Below, in pieces: positions 34,670 to 47,542 of a stretch of 64,000 nucleotides of DNA. The position numbers and the translations under genes are program-made. Numbering within the stretch: position 1 is the stretch's first letter; every line of letters starts with the position of its first letter. The stretch spans positions 496,001 to 560,000 of the forward strand of contig NZ_CP043312.1 in NCBI RefSeq assembly GCF_008189685.1. The letters run 5' to 3'. The notes below the pieces were generated by a model. It did not search any database and had not been told where the DNA came from. It was given only the letters and a program-made list of their open reading frames with translations. This DNA comes from Candidatus Sneabacter namystus. Its GTDB lineage: Bacteria; Pseudomonadota; Alphaproteobacteria; Rickettsiales; Rickettsiaceae.

Positions 34670-35587
34670 CTATGAGCTTTCAAAAATTTTGTTAGGAAAA
34701 AAAACATTAGAATCGGCAACACGTCCAACAGCAACTAAAATGCCCTTATATACAGCACACGCAGTTCCATCCTTCACATCATCACTTAACTGAACCTTAC
34801 GCCCAAACGACAGATCACATCGCTGACTTTCCGTAACCAAAACCTTGGGTATTCTACCCATAACCAAGCCTAAAGGCAACAAGTGCTGGTATAAATTTTC
34901 TTTATCACACTTTTCACTGTCAAATCTGCTCAATGAAATTGAAGATTTACTATCGAATACCCCAACTGAGATTCTAGTAATATCAATAACAGTTGCACAT
35001 ACACCCAAAAAATCCGCTATATCTTTCGATAATGAGCGTACATAAGTACCACGAGAACATTCTACAAAATATCGCGCCTGTTTTAGGTCATTGTCATACC
35101 ATAAAAGTCTTATATCTTTAATTGTTACAGGCCTGCTTGAAAGAGAAAATTGAACCCCTGCCCTAGCCAGAGCATATGCTCTTTTACCATTCACTTTTAC
35201 AGCAGAAAAATTCGGAGGTACCTGATTCATACTGCCAGTAAATTTAGATGAAACAACCTCTAACATAGATACATCAAAATCTACCACCTCTGTTTTAGTA
35301 ACATTACCTTCTATATCTTCAGTATCAGTAGAAACACCAAATTGCATGGTAAATTCATATTTCTTCGTGCAATCTACAACATACTCAATCAGCCTTGTAG
35401 CATGTCCTATTCCAATAGGTAAAACCCCATGAGCTAATGGATCTAGAGTGCCAGCATGACCGACTTTCACACTCTTGTTACCTATTATTTTTCTGAGTTT
35501 ACATAAAGCCTTATTAGAAGATATACCTTTAGGTTTATACAAATTTACCCAACCATGCCAGCCCCGACAATAGAATATATCGTTCAC
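34670..35587 (-). CDS. truB: tRNA pseudouridine-55 synthase
   Basis: Makes pseudouridine 55 in the T loop of tRNAs. The 305-residue protein begins at GTG with GWVNLYKPKGISSNKAL. The catalytic block is KVGHAGTLDPLAHGVLPIGIG (Asp near 48), followed by YEFTMQFGVSTDTEDIEG and CSRGTYVRSLSKDIA near 183. It lies eight bases after rbfA. Confidence 0.96.
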   Translation of the reverse strand: MNDIFYCRGWHGWVNLYKPKGISSNKALCKLRKIIGNKSVKVGHAGTLDPLAHGVLPIGIGHATRLIEYVVDCTKKYEFTMQFGVSTDTEDIEGNVTKTEVVDFDVSMLEVVSSKFTGSMNQVPPNFSAVKVNGKRAYALARAGVQFSLSSRPVTIKDIRLLWYDNDLKQARYFVECSRGTYVRSLSKDIADFLGVCATVIDITRISVGVFDSKSSISLSRFDSEKCDKENLYQHLLPLGLVMGRIPKVLVTESQRCDLSFGRKVQLSDDVKDGTACAVYKGILVAVGRVADSNVFFPNKIFESS

Positions 35588-35595
35588 GATTTACT

Positions 35596-35958
35596 TTAAC
35601 TTTTCCTTATAACCTGCAACAATTTTTGCACTTGGCTAACGTTATCAAAAGCTGCCGCATAAGTAAAACGTAAATCAGGAGCATACTTTAAGTTCAAATA
35701 TCTAGATAACAAAAACCTCATCCTTTTTTTATTTTCCTCTAACACTGTTGATACTTGAGCAGGAAGAACATTTGTAACATCAATTCTGAGGGTATAAAAA
35801 CAAGAACATAATCTTAAATCAGAAGAAACACGCACATCAGTTACAGATAAAAATACTCCTCTCATACTACTGTCAAAAGTTTCAAGTCCAGATAACAATT
35901 TGGACAAAAAATATTGGGCGTTTTTAGCTACTTGCTTCTCGCGATACTGTTTTTTCAC
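35596..35958 (-). CDS. rbfA: Ribosome-binding factor A
   Basis: Small KH-like protein that helps mature the 16S 5-prime end and the 30S subunit, 120 residues. VTDVRVSSDLRLCSCFYTL and the terminal YLNLKYAPDLRFTYAAAFD, equivalent to the family's L-x-L-R-x-x-P-x-L-x-F, identify it. The start is GTG, with AAGGTAG five bases before it. It is between lspA and truB. Confidence 0.92.
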   Translation of the reverse strand: MKKQYREKQVAKNAQYFLSKLLSGLETFDSSMRGVFLSVTDVRVSSDLRLCSCFYTLRIDVTNVLPAQVSTVLEENKKRMRFLLSRYLNLKYAPDLRFTYAAAFDNVSQVQKLLQVIRKS

Positions 35959-35962
35959 ATTA

Positions 35963-36421
35963 CTACCTTCGCATACTTTTAAAACTTCTTATCAAAAGCA
36001 TTAACACCCCAAGAGAAATAGCACAATCAGCAAAATTAAATGTCGGAAAATGCTTTCCACAAAGACTTATATCGATAAAATCAAATACAGCCCCGCTGAT
36101 TATTCTATCTATCAAATTTCCTACAGCCCCTCCAATTATCATGCTCCACAATATAGCAACTCGTTTAGATCTTATAGACAAAATCATCTTATAAAGCAAA
36201 GTTACCAATATTGTTCCTATAACAAGAAATAAGTTACCAGAATACGGCAACTCACCTAAAATACCCAAACTAATGCCAGGATTCCATACCGGTATAATCT
36301 TAACAAAAGGCAAAGAGTAACCACCACCTTGCGCAAAATATGACTGCAAAGCATTCTTACTAAACTGATCTAAGGCAGCAATAACTACAATAATGGTACT
36401 ACTAAGTATTTTTACATACAC
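35963..36421 (-). CDS. lspA: Lipoprotein signal peptidase II
   Basis: Membrane aspartyl protease that removes lipoprotein signal peptides, 152 residues with four membrane segments. It has VWNPGISLGIL, equivalent to the N-x-G-x-(A/S)-F/L motif, and the two catalytic aspartates in GGAVGNLIDRI (near 103) and FPTFNFADCAIS (near 131). The start is GTG. Its substrates here include the BamB lipoprotein. It lies four bases before rbfA. Confidence 0.95.
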   Translation of the reverse strand: MYVKILSSTIIVVIAALDQFSKNALQSYFAQGGGYSLPFVKIIPVWNPGISLGILGELPYSGNLFLVIGTILVTLLYKMILSIRSKRVAILWSMIIGGAVGNLIDRIISGAVFDFIDISLCGKHFPTFNFADCAISLGVLMLLIRSFKSMRR

Positions 36422-36522
36422 GACACAAAACCTTTTAAATTCAGTATTGATTCAAAATTACTTATACATAAGCTAAGAAAATATTATATTCACCGAGCAA
36501 TTCAAGCATATTAATAGAAGTT

Positions 36523-37413
36523 TTACAACAAAGAGACAAGATAATTAGGGAAGATATCATGCAATTGGCAATGCAACCGTACCTTATGTAATACATCAAC
36601 ATCTTGCGAGTCTTGCCCTATCGCAGTTGCAACATTGCCAGTCAGTACAAGAGCAGTACTAATGCCTACATCTATACCTCCTTTTATATCAGTAGTAAGA
36701 GTATCGCCAACCATTAAAACCTTATGCTTCTCTTTACTCAATCCTCCAGAAATAAAAACTTTGTTATATATAGCAGGGTAAGGCTTACCGATAAAGAAAA
36801 CTCTACCTCCCATCTCTTTATATAAATTAGAGAAATAACCAGAACAATAAGCATTTCCATCTTTACCACGAACGTGCAAATCAGGATTGACGCATAACAC
36901 AGGAACGTTGAGTTGTAATGCCTTTTTGTACAAAGTAACAATTTCCTTACACTCCACTTCCGGTTTTTGTGATCTTACAGTAACCAAAATTAAGTCGGCC
37001 ATAGCAATATCTTCCACATAATTTACTGCTAAGTCGTCAAACAAGCATCGGTAAGGAGAATCGTAATGTATGCGATAAATATTCACCTGAGATTTAGTAC
37101 ATCCAAAAATACTTTTTTGATATTCTGGATCGAAAAGTAAATCCCTAGACATTTGACCAGAAGTGATAACGTGATCTGCACTCACATTAATGCCCTCTTT
37201 TAGAAGAAATTTTGCTAAAATGTTACTCTGTATAGGAGCATTAGAAACAAAATACACATACTTCTCTTTAATTAATGTGTTAATGGTATCAACAACACTA
37301 GGTAAAATAGATTCCGTTTCATCAAGAATGACACCCCAGACGTCAAACAAAATAGCATCATAATGCTTTGATAAATCAGTAATTTGTAGTACCTTATCCA
37401 GACTGTAAACCAT
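36523..37413 (-). CDS. HAD-superfamily phosphatase, class IIA
   Basis: Phosphatase-like protein of the NagD/PGP-type HAD IIA group, 296 residues from the ATG at 37413 (MVYSLDKVLQ). The frame is open further upstream to 37509, but that part is not family-like. Motif I is ILFDVWGVILDE (nucleophile Asp near 23), motif II VSNAP, a capping domain with TSGQMSRDLL, and motif IV MVGDTLTTDIKGG. The substrate is unknown; relatives dephosphorylate sugar phosphates or nucleotides. Confidence 0.85.
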   Translation of the reverse strand: MVYSLDKVLQITDLSKHYDAILFDVWGVILDETESILPSVVDTINTLIKEKYVYFVSNAPIQSNILAKFLLKEGINVSADHVITSGQMSRDLLFDPEYQKSIFGCTKSQVNIYRIHYDSPYRCLFDDLAVNYVEDIAMADLILVTVRSQKPEVECKEIVTLYKKALQLNVPVLCVNPDLHVRGKDGNAYCSGYFSNLYKEMGGRVFFIGKPYPAIYNKVFISGGLSKEKHKVLMVGDTLTTDIKGGIDVGISTALVLTGNVATAIGQDSQDVDVLHKVRLHCQLHDIFPNYLVSLL

Positions 37414-37546
37414 GATGAACCAGTAATAAATATGTAAATTAAGTTCCAAAAAATGACAAAAACACACTTCAAAGTATTTAAACGCTAGATCAGCATAAAC
37501 AATAAACAATGAAAAACAAAGCTGTCATCACGCTTTTAAAATTTAA

Positions 37547-40000
<2,454 letters not shown>

Positions 40001-40326
40001 TTAAAATATTTTACTTGTTCTTAAATCCTAATATTTTTTCACTATGGCTAAATAACAACTTAGCTAACATCTAATACCGCTTTTTTATCCTCTTTATTGA
40101 TGTGTAAATATGCAACAATGTCTTTTTAAAGAAAGGCATATACTCATCTACCTTAAACTTTATTAAAAAAACATTCTAACTTTTGGTTGTATGTAACATA
40201 TTATCAACACATTCTCATTTGCAAAATAATGTCCTATTGATACTTGATTACTAGCGCAGTATCGAATACCATGGTACGCAAGGAAGTGAAAATTATACTT
40301 GAGGTTACATAATTATCGATCTAATA
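40001..40326. other. Intergenic stretch after gyrB
   Basis: These 326 AT-rich bases hold the palindrome at 40002-40013 and a 13-codon frame at 40271-40312 (MVRKEVKIILEVT) without a ribosome site. They probably include the promoter of the next small gene. Nothing else is recognised. Confidence 0.3.
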
Positions 40327-40614
40327 ATGTACCGCAGGTATGTATATTATGAATCTTATTTAACTATGGAAAAAAGAAGAAAGAATACTAAAGCAAAAAC
40401 TATTAAGAAACGCAACAAGAAATCTGAAAATATATTGCAAGACCTGAAGTATATGTGCGTGTCTTCTAACCTAATATTGGATGCATTGAAAAGAGGGTGC
40501 GAAGTGGCTCAGTTACCAAACGGAGACTTAATTGTTACGGAAGTAAAAACATTTAGTGTACAATATCGCTGGGATAAAGAAGCAATAAAACTAACTAAGT
40601 TGCCAAATAGCTAG
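40327..40614 (+). CDS. Small basic protein, Rickettsiales-type unknown
   Basis: 95 residues from 40327, or 82 from the in-frame ATG at 40366 (MEKRRKN), which drops a tyrosine-rich stretch. It has a Lys/Arg-rich N-terminal third, then LKYMCVSSNLILDALKRGCE and LPNGDLIVTEVKTFSVQYRWD. The second half resembles, from memory, the small Rickettsia family DUF2671; this needs a profile search. No function is known. It stands alone between gyrB and rpsL. Confidence 0.6.
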   Translation: MYRRYVYYESYLTMEKRRKNTKAKTIKKRNKKSENILQDLKYMCVSSNLILDALKRGCEVAQLPNGDLIVTEVKTFSVQYRWDKEAIKLTKLPNS

Positions 40615-40852
40615 TTTTGTGTGCTTTGCTTAGTTCTTTTACAAACTGAGAGAAGCCGTAGCGTACGTTTTTGCCTACTATATGCATCTGATATAGTATT
40701 TAAATTAAACTTGGTGTTTCAACATTGCAGCACATGTAGATTTTATCGTTTGAAACGCAACTAGCGCATTTACTTTCTTTAGTAAATCATCTAGAATCCT
40801 GCTTACGCTTTGTAAATAATAACTGACGATTAAGTATTTTAAATAATTACAC

Positions 40853-41236
40853 ATGCCGACCATCAATCAATTGGTAAGAAAAGGAAGAGTTAAAAAAGTT
40901 AAAAAATCTAAATCTCCATCTTTATCAAGCAATCCTTTCTTAAGAGGAATATGCGTACTTGTGAAAACCGCAACACCAAAAAAGCCAAACTCTGCTCAAA
41001 GAAAGATAGCAAGAGTAAAGCTATCTAACGGAGAATATGTAAATGCGTACATACCAGGAGAAGGTCATAATCTACAAGAACACTCCAACGTTCTTGTAAG
41101 AGGCGGTAGAGTACCAGATCTACCTGGTGTAAGATATCACATAGTAAGAGGATCGCTTGACACACAAGGTGTAAAAGAAAGAAAATCTTCTAGATCAAAA
41201 TACGGTGTAAAAAGAAAGACAGCTTCGAAAAGCTAG
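40853..41236 (+). CDS. rpsL: 30S ribosomal protein S12
   Basis: Decoding-centre protein of 127 residues. It begins [12 protein letters not shown] and has [19 protein letters not shown]-type sequence (Lys near 46, the streptomycin-resistance region) and [18 protein letters not shown]. The usual NSALRK reads NSAQRK. It is the first gene of rpsL-rpsG-fusA. Confidence 0.98.
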   Translation: MPTINQLVRKGRVKKVKKSKSPSLSSNPFLRGICVLVKTATPKKPNSAQRKIARVKLSNGEYVNAYIPGEGHNLQEHSNVLVRGGRVPDLPGVRYHIVRGSLDTQGVKERKSSRSKYGVKRKTASKS

Positions 41237-41312
41237 GTGTTTTTTTTTACACGTATAAATGAAACTTTTATGTTTATAAACTTATAAAATAATTGATATA
41301 AAGAACAAAAAT

Positions 41313-41798
41313 ATGTCAAGACGTCACGCTGCAACCATAAGAAAAACATCTCCTGATCCAAAATTTAACAGCATTATGTTGGCAAAATTTATCAACAATG
41401 TAACAAAGAATGGAGCAAAATCTTTGGCATCGTCTATAGTGTACAATGCCTTAAGTTTACTGGAGAGAAAATATGACAAAGATCCGATAGAGGTGTTTAA
41501 TAAAGCAATGGAAAATGCTACTCCTTTACTAGAAGTCAAATCTCTACGAGTTGGAGGGTCTAACTATCAAGTTCCTCATGCTGTGGAAAGCAGGCGTAGT
41601 ACTATTCTGGCAACTAGATGGCTCATTAAGGCCTCCCAAAAAAGACCTGAAAAGAGTATGGTGGAAAAATTAGCCGAAGAGTTATTTGAGGCATCTTGCA
41701 ATAAAGGTGGAGCAGTAAAAATGAAAGATGATTCACACAAAGTAGCAGAAGCTAATAGAGCTTTTGCCCATTTTGCAGTAAAAAGAAAAAAAGTATAA
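41313..41798 (+). CDS. rpsG: 30S ribosomal protein S7
   Basis: Primary 16S 3-prime-domain binder, 161 residues. It begins MSRRHAATIRKTSPDPKF and has ENATPLLEVKSLRVGGSNYQ and VPHAVESRRSTILATRWL, which are diagnostic. It follows rpsL after 76 bases and precedes fusA by 16. Confidence 0.98.
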   Translation: MSRRHAATIRKTSPDPKFNSIMLAKFINNVTKNGAKSLASSIVYNALSLLERKYDKDPIEVFNKAMENATPLLEVKSLRVGGSNYQVPHAVESRRSTILATRWLIKASQKRPEKSMVEKLAEELFEASCNKGGAVKMKDDSHKVAEANRAFAHFAVKRKKV

Positions 41799-41814
41799 AC
41801 AAAGATAATCACTA

Positions 41815-43893
41815 ATGGCTCAAGAAAAACAAGCAGAAGCGAAAAATATACGTAATATAGGAATAGCCGCACACATTGACGCAGGTAAAACCACCACAAC
41901 TGAAAGAATCCTGTTTTATACGGGAATGTCACACAAAATAGGAGAAGTGCATGAAGGAAGTGCAACGATGGACTGGATGAAACAGGAAAAAGAAAGAGGG
42001 ATTACAATCACAGCTGCTGCAACTACATGCTCTTGGCAAGATCAACGTATCAATATCATAGATACACCAGGACATGTAGATTTTACAATTGAGGTAGAAA
42101 GGTCTTTCAAAGTATTGGATGGTTCTGTAACAGTCTTCGATGGTGTAGCAGGAGTTGAGCCGCAGTCAGAAACAGTATGGCGTCAAGCTAACAAATATAA
42201 GGTAGCACGTATATGCTTTATAAATAAGCTTGACAGAAAAGGTGCGAATCCTGCACGATGCGTGCAAATGATACGAGATAGATTAAAAGCAAACCCTTTG
42301 CAGACACAGATTCCTATAGGAACAGAAGAGAACTTCGTTGGCTTAATTGATTTAGTGTCAATGAAAGCGTTCATTTGGCACGAAGAATCATTGGGAGCGA
42401 AGTTTGAGGAAGTTGATATTCCAACCGAACTATTAAAGGAGGCTCAAGAAAAACATGTAGAAATGTTAGAAGTAGCCCTTTCTCTAGATGATGATTTGCT
42501 GGAAAAGTACCTGTCGGACGAAAAGATATCAGAACAAGATATAAAAAAATGCATAAGAAAAGGAACAATACAAGGAAATTTTGTCCCTGTATTATTTGGA
42601 AGTGCATTTAAAAATAAAGGTGTGCAACTGCTGTTAGACGCAATAGTAGACTATCTTCCATCTCCTGATGATCTTAAGACCGTTAGTGCAACATTAGTAA
42701 AAGATGGTTCTGCAATACAAAAAGCATTGGATCCAAAAGGTAGTTTCTCTGCACTTGCCTTCAAAATAATGACAGATCCATTTGTAGGATCATTGACGTT
42801 TATAAGAATATATAGTGGTAAAGTCTCGTCAGGGGACATGGTGATTAACACAACAAAAGATAAAAAGGAAAGGATAGGAAGGATGGTGCTTATGCACGCC
42901 AATCAAAGAGAAACAATTCTACAAGCTCAAGCAGGAGATATAGTAGCTGTGGCAGGATTAAAAAATACTACAACAGGTGATACATTATCTTCTATAGAAG
43001 AACAGGTAATGCTAGAAAAGATGGAATTCCCAGAGGCAGTAATAGAGCTAGCAGTGGAACCAAAATCTACTGCAGATCAAGAGAAAATGGGTATAGCGTT
43101 AACCAAATTAGCAATGGAAGATCCTTCTTTTAAAGTAGCAACGAATAAAGAGAGCGGGCAAGTTGTTATCAAAGGAATGGGAGAGTTACATCTGGAAATC
43201 ATTATAGATAGAATGCTACACGAATTTAAGGTGGACGCAAAGGTTGGAGCTCCTCAAGTCGCATATAGAGAAACTATTACTAAACCAAGTGAAATAGATC
43301 ACACCCATAAAAAACAATCTGGTGGTGCAGGACAATTTGCAAGAGTTAAGATGGTTTTCGAACCATCTGAACCAGGTTCTGGGTTCTCATTTACAAGTAA
43401 GGTTGTAGGAGGAAACATACCGAAAGAGTACATACCTGCAGTACAAAAAGGGATAGAAAATGCAATGCAAACAGGAATTTTAGCAGGGTACCCAACTATA
43501 GATTTTAAAGTCACTTTGCTAGATGGCGCATATCATGATGTTGATTCAAGTAGCATGGCATTTGAAATAGCAGCAAAAACCGCCTTTAAGCAAGCTGTAA
43601 GAGATGCTTCTCCATGCATTTTAGAACCTGTCATGATGGTAGAAATTGTAACTCCGGAAGAATATATGGGAGATATAATGGGAGACATACAAAGCAGACG
43701 TGGTCACGTAACATTCATGGAGAAAAATTATGATGCACAAGTTATACGTGCTCACGTTCCACTTGCTCAAATGTTCGGATATATCAATACGTTACGCTCC
43801 GTAGCACAAGGACGAGCGAGCTATACCATGACATTTGATCATTATCAGAAAGTTCCTCAGAGCATAGCAGACGAAATAATATCTAAAGGATAG
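41815..43893 (+). CDS. fusA: Elongation factor G
   Basis: GTPase that moves tRNAs and mRNA during translocation, 692 residues. The GTPase motifs are [15 protein letters not shown] (near 18-32), [20 protein letters not shown] and NKLDRKGAN. Domains II-V follow, with [14 protein letters not shown] and [15 protein letters not shown]. The usual downstream tufA or rpsJ is not present; two convergent genes follow instead. Confidence 0.98.
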   Translation: MAQEKQAEAKNIRNIGIAAHIDAGKTTTTERILFYTGMSHKIGEVHEGSATMDWMKQEKERGITITAAATTCSWQDQRINIIDTPGHVDFTIEVERSFKVLDGSVTVFDGVAGVEPQSETVWRQANKYKVARICFINKLDRKGANPARCVQMIRDRLKANPLQTQIPIGTEENFVGLIDLVSMKAFIWHEESLGAKFEEVDIPTELLKEAQEKHVEMLEVALSLDDDLLEKYLSDEKISEQDIKKCIRKGTIQGNFVPVLFGSAFKNKGVQLLLDAIVDYLPSPDDLKTVSATLVKDGSAIQKALDPKGSFSALAFKIMTDPFVGSLTFIRIYSGKVSSGDMVINTTKDKKERIGRMVLMHANQRETILQAQAGDIVAVAGLKNTTTGDTLSSIEEQVMLEKMEFPEAVIELAVEPKSTADQEKMGIALTKLAMEDPSFKVATNKESGQVVIKGMGELHLEIIIDRMLHEFKVDAKVGAPQVAYRETITKPSEIDHTHKKQSGGAGQFARVKMVFEPSEPGSGFSFTSKVVGGNIPKEYIPAVQKGIENAMQTGILAGYPTIDFKVTLLDGAYHDVDSSSMAFEIAAKTAFKQAVRDASPCILEPVMMVEIVTPEEYMGDIMGDIQSRRGHVTFMEKNYDAQVIRAHVPLAQMFGYINTLRSVAQGRASYTMTFDHYQKVPQSIADEIISKG

Positions 43894-44015
43894 CGCTTCT
43901 TATATACCTTTTTTATATACCTACCCAACACTTGTGAGACGTATAAGTACGCCCAAAAAAAGCGCTCTCGTGATATCACAAATAGAACAATAGTATTTTT
44001 GAATATATCCAGATC

Positions 44016-44627
44016 TTAATCGCAAGAAAGCATTGTAAATTTACTTAGCCCTTTCTGAATTAGAATTTGATCTTTTTCCCATGCATTATTGCCTAATTGT
44101 GATGGCCAAATAGCTACAGGACGCAATCGCGTTTTAACCAGCCTAAAGCCCCAAGAAATACCAACAACAGGCTTAATAGTTTTATTTTCATAGTCAACAA
44201 TTACGGCCCATGCATGACCGTTCCAGAAAGTAATAGGCTTACGAAACAAACTATAATGCCATAAAGGGCAATCCATGAAATCATTTTGACTTTTGTTATA
44301 AAATGGATATATGTCCGCTGTAGAGTCAATAAAAGCCCTTAAAGACGATTGGTCAGAATCAGTGTACACAACATGTACCCATGCATTATGAAACTTGCTT
44401 ACTTTAATAGCAATAGAAGGAAAATGTGGATTTAGACAATCAACAGAGGTGTTTTCTACAAAATCTATAATGCAATTTGTCAGATGAAGCTGCTTTCTTT
44501 TAGGGTCTGATTGCCAATCGGCGCTATAATTTGTATTCATTCCAGGCGATTCCCAATTATAGGCACGCCAGCCAAGTACGATGAAAAGTAATAGTAACGG
44601 TATAAACTTCTGAAATATTCTGTACAT
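44016..44627 (-). CDS. Membrane-anchored envelope protein of unknown function
   Basis: This 203-residue protein has one N-terminal hydrophobic segment (FIPLLLLFIVLGWRAYNW, about 8-25) and a soluble remainder rich in aromatic residues (WVHVVYTDSDQ, GHAWAVIVDYENK, ISWGFRLVKTRLRPVAIWPSQL). The signal anchor suggests a periplasmic domain. I know no function and no motif. It lies 11 bases downstream of the ABC membrane-domain gene on the same strand, so it is likely co-transcribed and perhaps a partner of that protein. Confidence 0.7.
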   Translation of the reverse strand: MYRIFQKFIPLLLLFIVLGWRAYNWESPGMNTNYSADWQSDPKRKQLHLTNCIIDFVENTSVDCLNPHFPSIAIKVSKFHNAWVHVVYTDSDQSSLRAFIDSTADIYPFYNKSQNDFMDCPLWHYSLFRKPITFWNGHAWAVIVDYENKTIKPVVGISWGFRLVKTRLRPVAIWPSQLGNNAWEKDQILIQKGLSKFTMLSCD

Positions 44628-44638
44628 AAACTTAACAT

Positions 44639-45634
44639 TTACTTATCTTTCTTATCCTCTTCTGAATCAAGAATTTTAAATATTCTAGTAGCTGCCGCAA
44701 TACCCGACTGTAAAGAATGATTCAAATGCATTATACCCCTTATAGGCCTAGCCACAGACATCAAAGATAAAAGAAAAGTTACAACACGACCAGGATTTAT
44801 GACACCAATATCCGTTAGCATCATTATTCCCATATAGAAAATAATACCGGCAACACAAACACTGCTGACAAATTCAACACTCAAAAATGCTAAGGCATTA
44901 TATGCTGATTGAGCTTTATATTTTTTTAAAATTTCTCCTATACGGAAGTTGGATTTTGTCTCTAAATCTAATCTTTTATTCATATCCATCAAGTGAAAAT
45001 CTGTGTACACATTCTCTATGTACTTATTATAAGAGTACAAATTTTGTTGCACTTTAAGCTGAATATCACGCATCTTTCTACCAATAACATTGAGTAGTAC
45101 CCCTGTTACAATAAATATAACACTTATGCAAAGCGATAAACAAAACTCCATTCTGAAAATCTCATACACAAAAAACATAAATAAAACACATTGTCTTATA
45201 CAACTAGCAAAAAAATGCACAACTAAGCCTTTAAGTAGAAGTAAGTCATTCGTAAAGCGTGATAAAACTTCACTCACAGATAAATTATTTAGCCGTTCTG
45301 GAGTTGCAAAGATAAGATTTTTAAATAATTGAGACTGCACAATGCAAATAGCGTTGTACCCAAGATATCCAACTAAAAAAGTACGAATGTATTCCAAAAT
45401 TCCCACTACAATACCTAAAACACATACCACACAACAAGGCCGCAACACTTTATATAAAGTAAGATCAGCTAAAAAGAGGCTATTTACAGCAGGAGATAGA
45501 TATCGTATGAATAACGCACTCAACTTTCCAGAAATAACTGTGCAAATCATCAAGACTATAAAACTCCATCTACGAACCAATATATAATCTCGTAATACAC
45601 GCCATATGACACCTAAACTACCGCTATTAGTCAT
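44639..45634 (-). CDS. ABC exporter membrane domain without ATPase domain
   Basis: This 331-residue protein aligns by features with the six-helix membrane domain of MsbA-type exporters. It has the coupling-helix region NLIFATPERLNNLSVSEVLSRFTNDLLLL near 108-136 and the late VTFLLSLMSVARPIRGI and SLQSGIAAATRIFKILDSEE segments that normally lead into the ATPase domain. It stops right there (EEDKKDK), so Walker A, signature and Walker B are missing. The next gene starts 11 bases on, leaving no room for a frameshifted ATPase domain. It may pair with the divergent complete transporter at 45764 or an ATPase elsewhere. Confidence 0.82.
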   Translation of the reverse strand: MTNSGSLGVIWRVLRDYILVRRWSFIVLMICTVISGKLSALFIRYLSPAVNSLFLADLTLYKVLRPCCVVCVLGIVVGILEYIRTFLVGYLGYNAICIVQSQLFKNLIFATPERLNNLSVSEVLSRFTNDLLLLKGLVVHFFASCIRQCVLFMFFVYEIFRMEFCLSLCISVIFIVTGVLLNVIGRKMRDIQLKVQQNLYSYNKYIENVYTDFHLMDMNKRLDLETKSNFRIGEILKKYKAQSAYNALAFLSVEFVSSVCVAGIIFYMGIMMLTDIGVINPGRVVTFLLSLMSVARPIRGIMHLNHSLQSGIAAATRIFKILDSEEDKKDK

Positions 45635-45763
45635 GTAAATACACTAAAGGGATTTTTTGCCAATAAATTGTGCTTTATTAAGTAGCTTAAAGGAAAAAAT
45701 TGTAGTAAATTGTGCAAATCCGATCTAAAAAAGTTCACTTACAAAGCATCAACGTCAGCATAA

Positions 45764-47527
45764 ATGAATTCTGTCAACAAGTCCATATGGTCTTTCTTTT
45801 GGCATCACATCAAACCATACAAATGGTTCTATCTGGTGATGCTATTAGCACCCATTACTTATAGTTTTGCACCATTTGCATACAATTATTCTGTAAAAAT
45901 GCTAGTGGATATTTTAGCAAGACATGGAAGAAATTGGGGAACAGAAATTATGTCACCTATACTGTTACTTTTAGGTTCATTTATAGCATCACAAGTGCTG
46001 TGGAGAATAAGTGAGGTAGCAGAATGGATGTCAGAACCCCTGGTAAGGCGTTCTATACTGTTATACACCTATGATCGTATACAAAATCATCCCTTGTCAT
46101 TCTTTCAAAATACTTATTCCGGTATAATAAATAGCAAAGCAAAAAGCTTATTAGAAGGATATGACAAATTTTGGGGAGAAATGCACTCTGGCGTCTTTCA
46201 AGAGGTATTGCAGATAACAGTAGGCCTAGTTGCCCTATATATTACGCATGCACGGCTTGGTTTATATATCACTATGTGGATAACATTATATTGTGGTCTT
46301 ATTTTCACACTCTCTCGCAAACTGTATTACCTAAACATATCAGAAGCACTAGGAAAACACGCAGTAATGGGAGAAATAGCTGATAAAGTGTTAAATATAC
46401 TATCAATATATAATTTTGCTACTAAACGACACGAAAGTAGACTACTAGACAACGATATTAAAGATTTGCTAATTCCAAGACAAGTCAAAGTATACAAATA
46501 TGCGTGCTTTATACAGATAGTCAACGGTGTAGCACACCTATGTATGTTCGCGTTTATATTGTTTTATTCTTTAAAACTATATCACAAAGAATTGATCACT
46601 TTAGGAGATGTAGCTCTAATTTTTAGCACCTCTGGTATGCTATCGTTAGATATTTGGCATGCTATGGAGGCAATGCAAGATCTCATAAAAGCTATGGGGG
46701 AAATGAAAAGTGCAATGGATATACTACAAACACCTGAAAAAATTAGCAATGGATGTAATGTACAACAATTAGATGCAAAAGAAAAACAGATACAATTTAA
46801 GAATATCTGCTTTAGCTATGACAATGATGTAATTCTATCCAATATAAATATTGTAATAAATCCAGGAGAAAAATTAGGAATAGTAGGATACTCAGGAACA
46901 GGTAAATCTACACTAATAGGGCTATTATTAAGGAATTTCACACCCACTTCAGGGCAAATTTTTGTAGGAGATCAAAACATACAAAACATAACAGAAGAAT
47001 CCTTAAAAGCAAATATAGCAGTTGTTCCACAGGACATTATGCTCTTTAAACGCAGTGTCATAGACAATATACGATACGGAAATCTTTCAGCATCTGACGA
47101 AGAAGTAATAGCAGTAAGTAAGAAAGCACAATTGTCAGATTTTATAGACCATCTGCCAGATAAGTACAATTCACCGATTGGAGAAAGAGGAAGTAAAATA
47201 TCCACAGGTCAAAGACAAAGAATTTCGATAGCAAGAGCAATGCTGAAAAATGCCCCTATTCTTATATTAGATGAGGCAACTTCTGCTCTTGATGGTAAAA
47301 CAGAAAAAATAGTTCAAGAAAACATAGACACGATGGTGTCTGATAGTAAGAAAACTGTCATAATAATAGCGCATAGACTGTCTACTTTAAAAAATATGGA
47401 TAGAATATTGGTACTAGGTAATAAAGGAATACAAGAAGAAGGTACACATGAAGAACTTATGGCGCAAAAAGACGGCATGTATAAAAAATTATGGGAAGTG
47501 CACAGCCAGTATAACAAAACTGCATAA
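45764..47527 (+). CDS. ABC exporter, fused membrane and ATPase domains
   Basis: Half-transporter of 587 residues, expected to act as a dimer. The membrane domain covers about 1-320 with six helices. The ATPase domain has Walker A GYSGTGKST (near 378), a Q-loop in VPQDIM, the signature at STGQRQRISIARAML (a variant of LSGGQ) and Walker B ILILDEATSALD (near 502), followed by AHRLSTL with the switch histidine. The substrate is unknown; lipid, peptide or drug exporters share this build. It is divergent from the ATPase-less ABC gene. Confidence 0.92.
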   Translation: MNSVNKSIWSFFWHHIKPYKWFYLVMLLAPITYSFAPFAYNYSVKMLVDILARHGRNWGTEIMSPILLLLGSFIASQVLWRISEVAEWMSEPLVRRSILLYTYDRIQNHPLSFFQNTYSGIINSKAKSLLEGYDKFWGEMHSGVFQEVLQITVGLVALYITHARLGLYITMWITLYCGLIFTLSRKLYYLNISEALGKHAVMGEIADKVLNILSIYNFATKRHESRLLDNDIKDLLIPRQVKVYKYACFIQIVNGVAHLCMFAFILFYSLKLYHKELITLGDVALIFSTSGMLSLDIWHAMEAMQDLIKAMGEMKSAMDILQTPEKISNGCNVQQLDAKEKQIQFKNICFSYDNDVILSNINIVINPGEKLGIVGYSGTGKSTLIGLLLRNFTPTSGQIFVGDQNIQNITEESLKANIAVVPQDIMLFKRSVIDNIRYGNLSASDEEVIAVSKKAQLSDFIDHLPDKYNSPIGERGSKISTGQRQRISIARAMLKNAPILILDEATSALDGKTEKIVQENIDTMVSDSKKTVIIIAHRLSTLKNMDRILVLGNKGIQEEGTHEELMAQKDGMYKKLWEVHSQYNKTA

Positions 47528-47542
47528 GGCTTTCGTTTAAGT

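Noticed and set aside
37414-37509. N-terminal extension of the HAD phosphatase
   Set aside because: The 32 added residues are not family-like, and MVYSLDKVLQ at 37413 fits the start of this HAD group.
43892-43966. AGCGCTT and AAGCGCT arms after fusA considered as a terminator
   Set aside because: The arms are seven bases and more than 60 bases apart, with no T tract at a suitable place.
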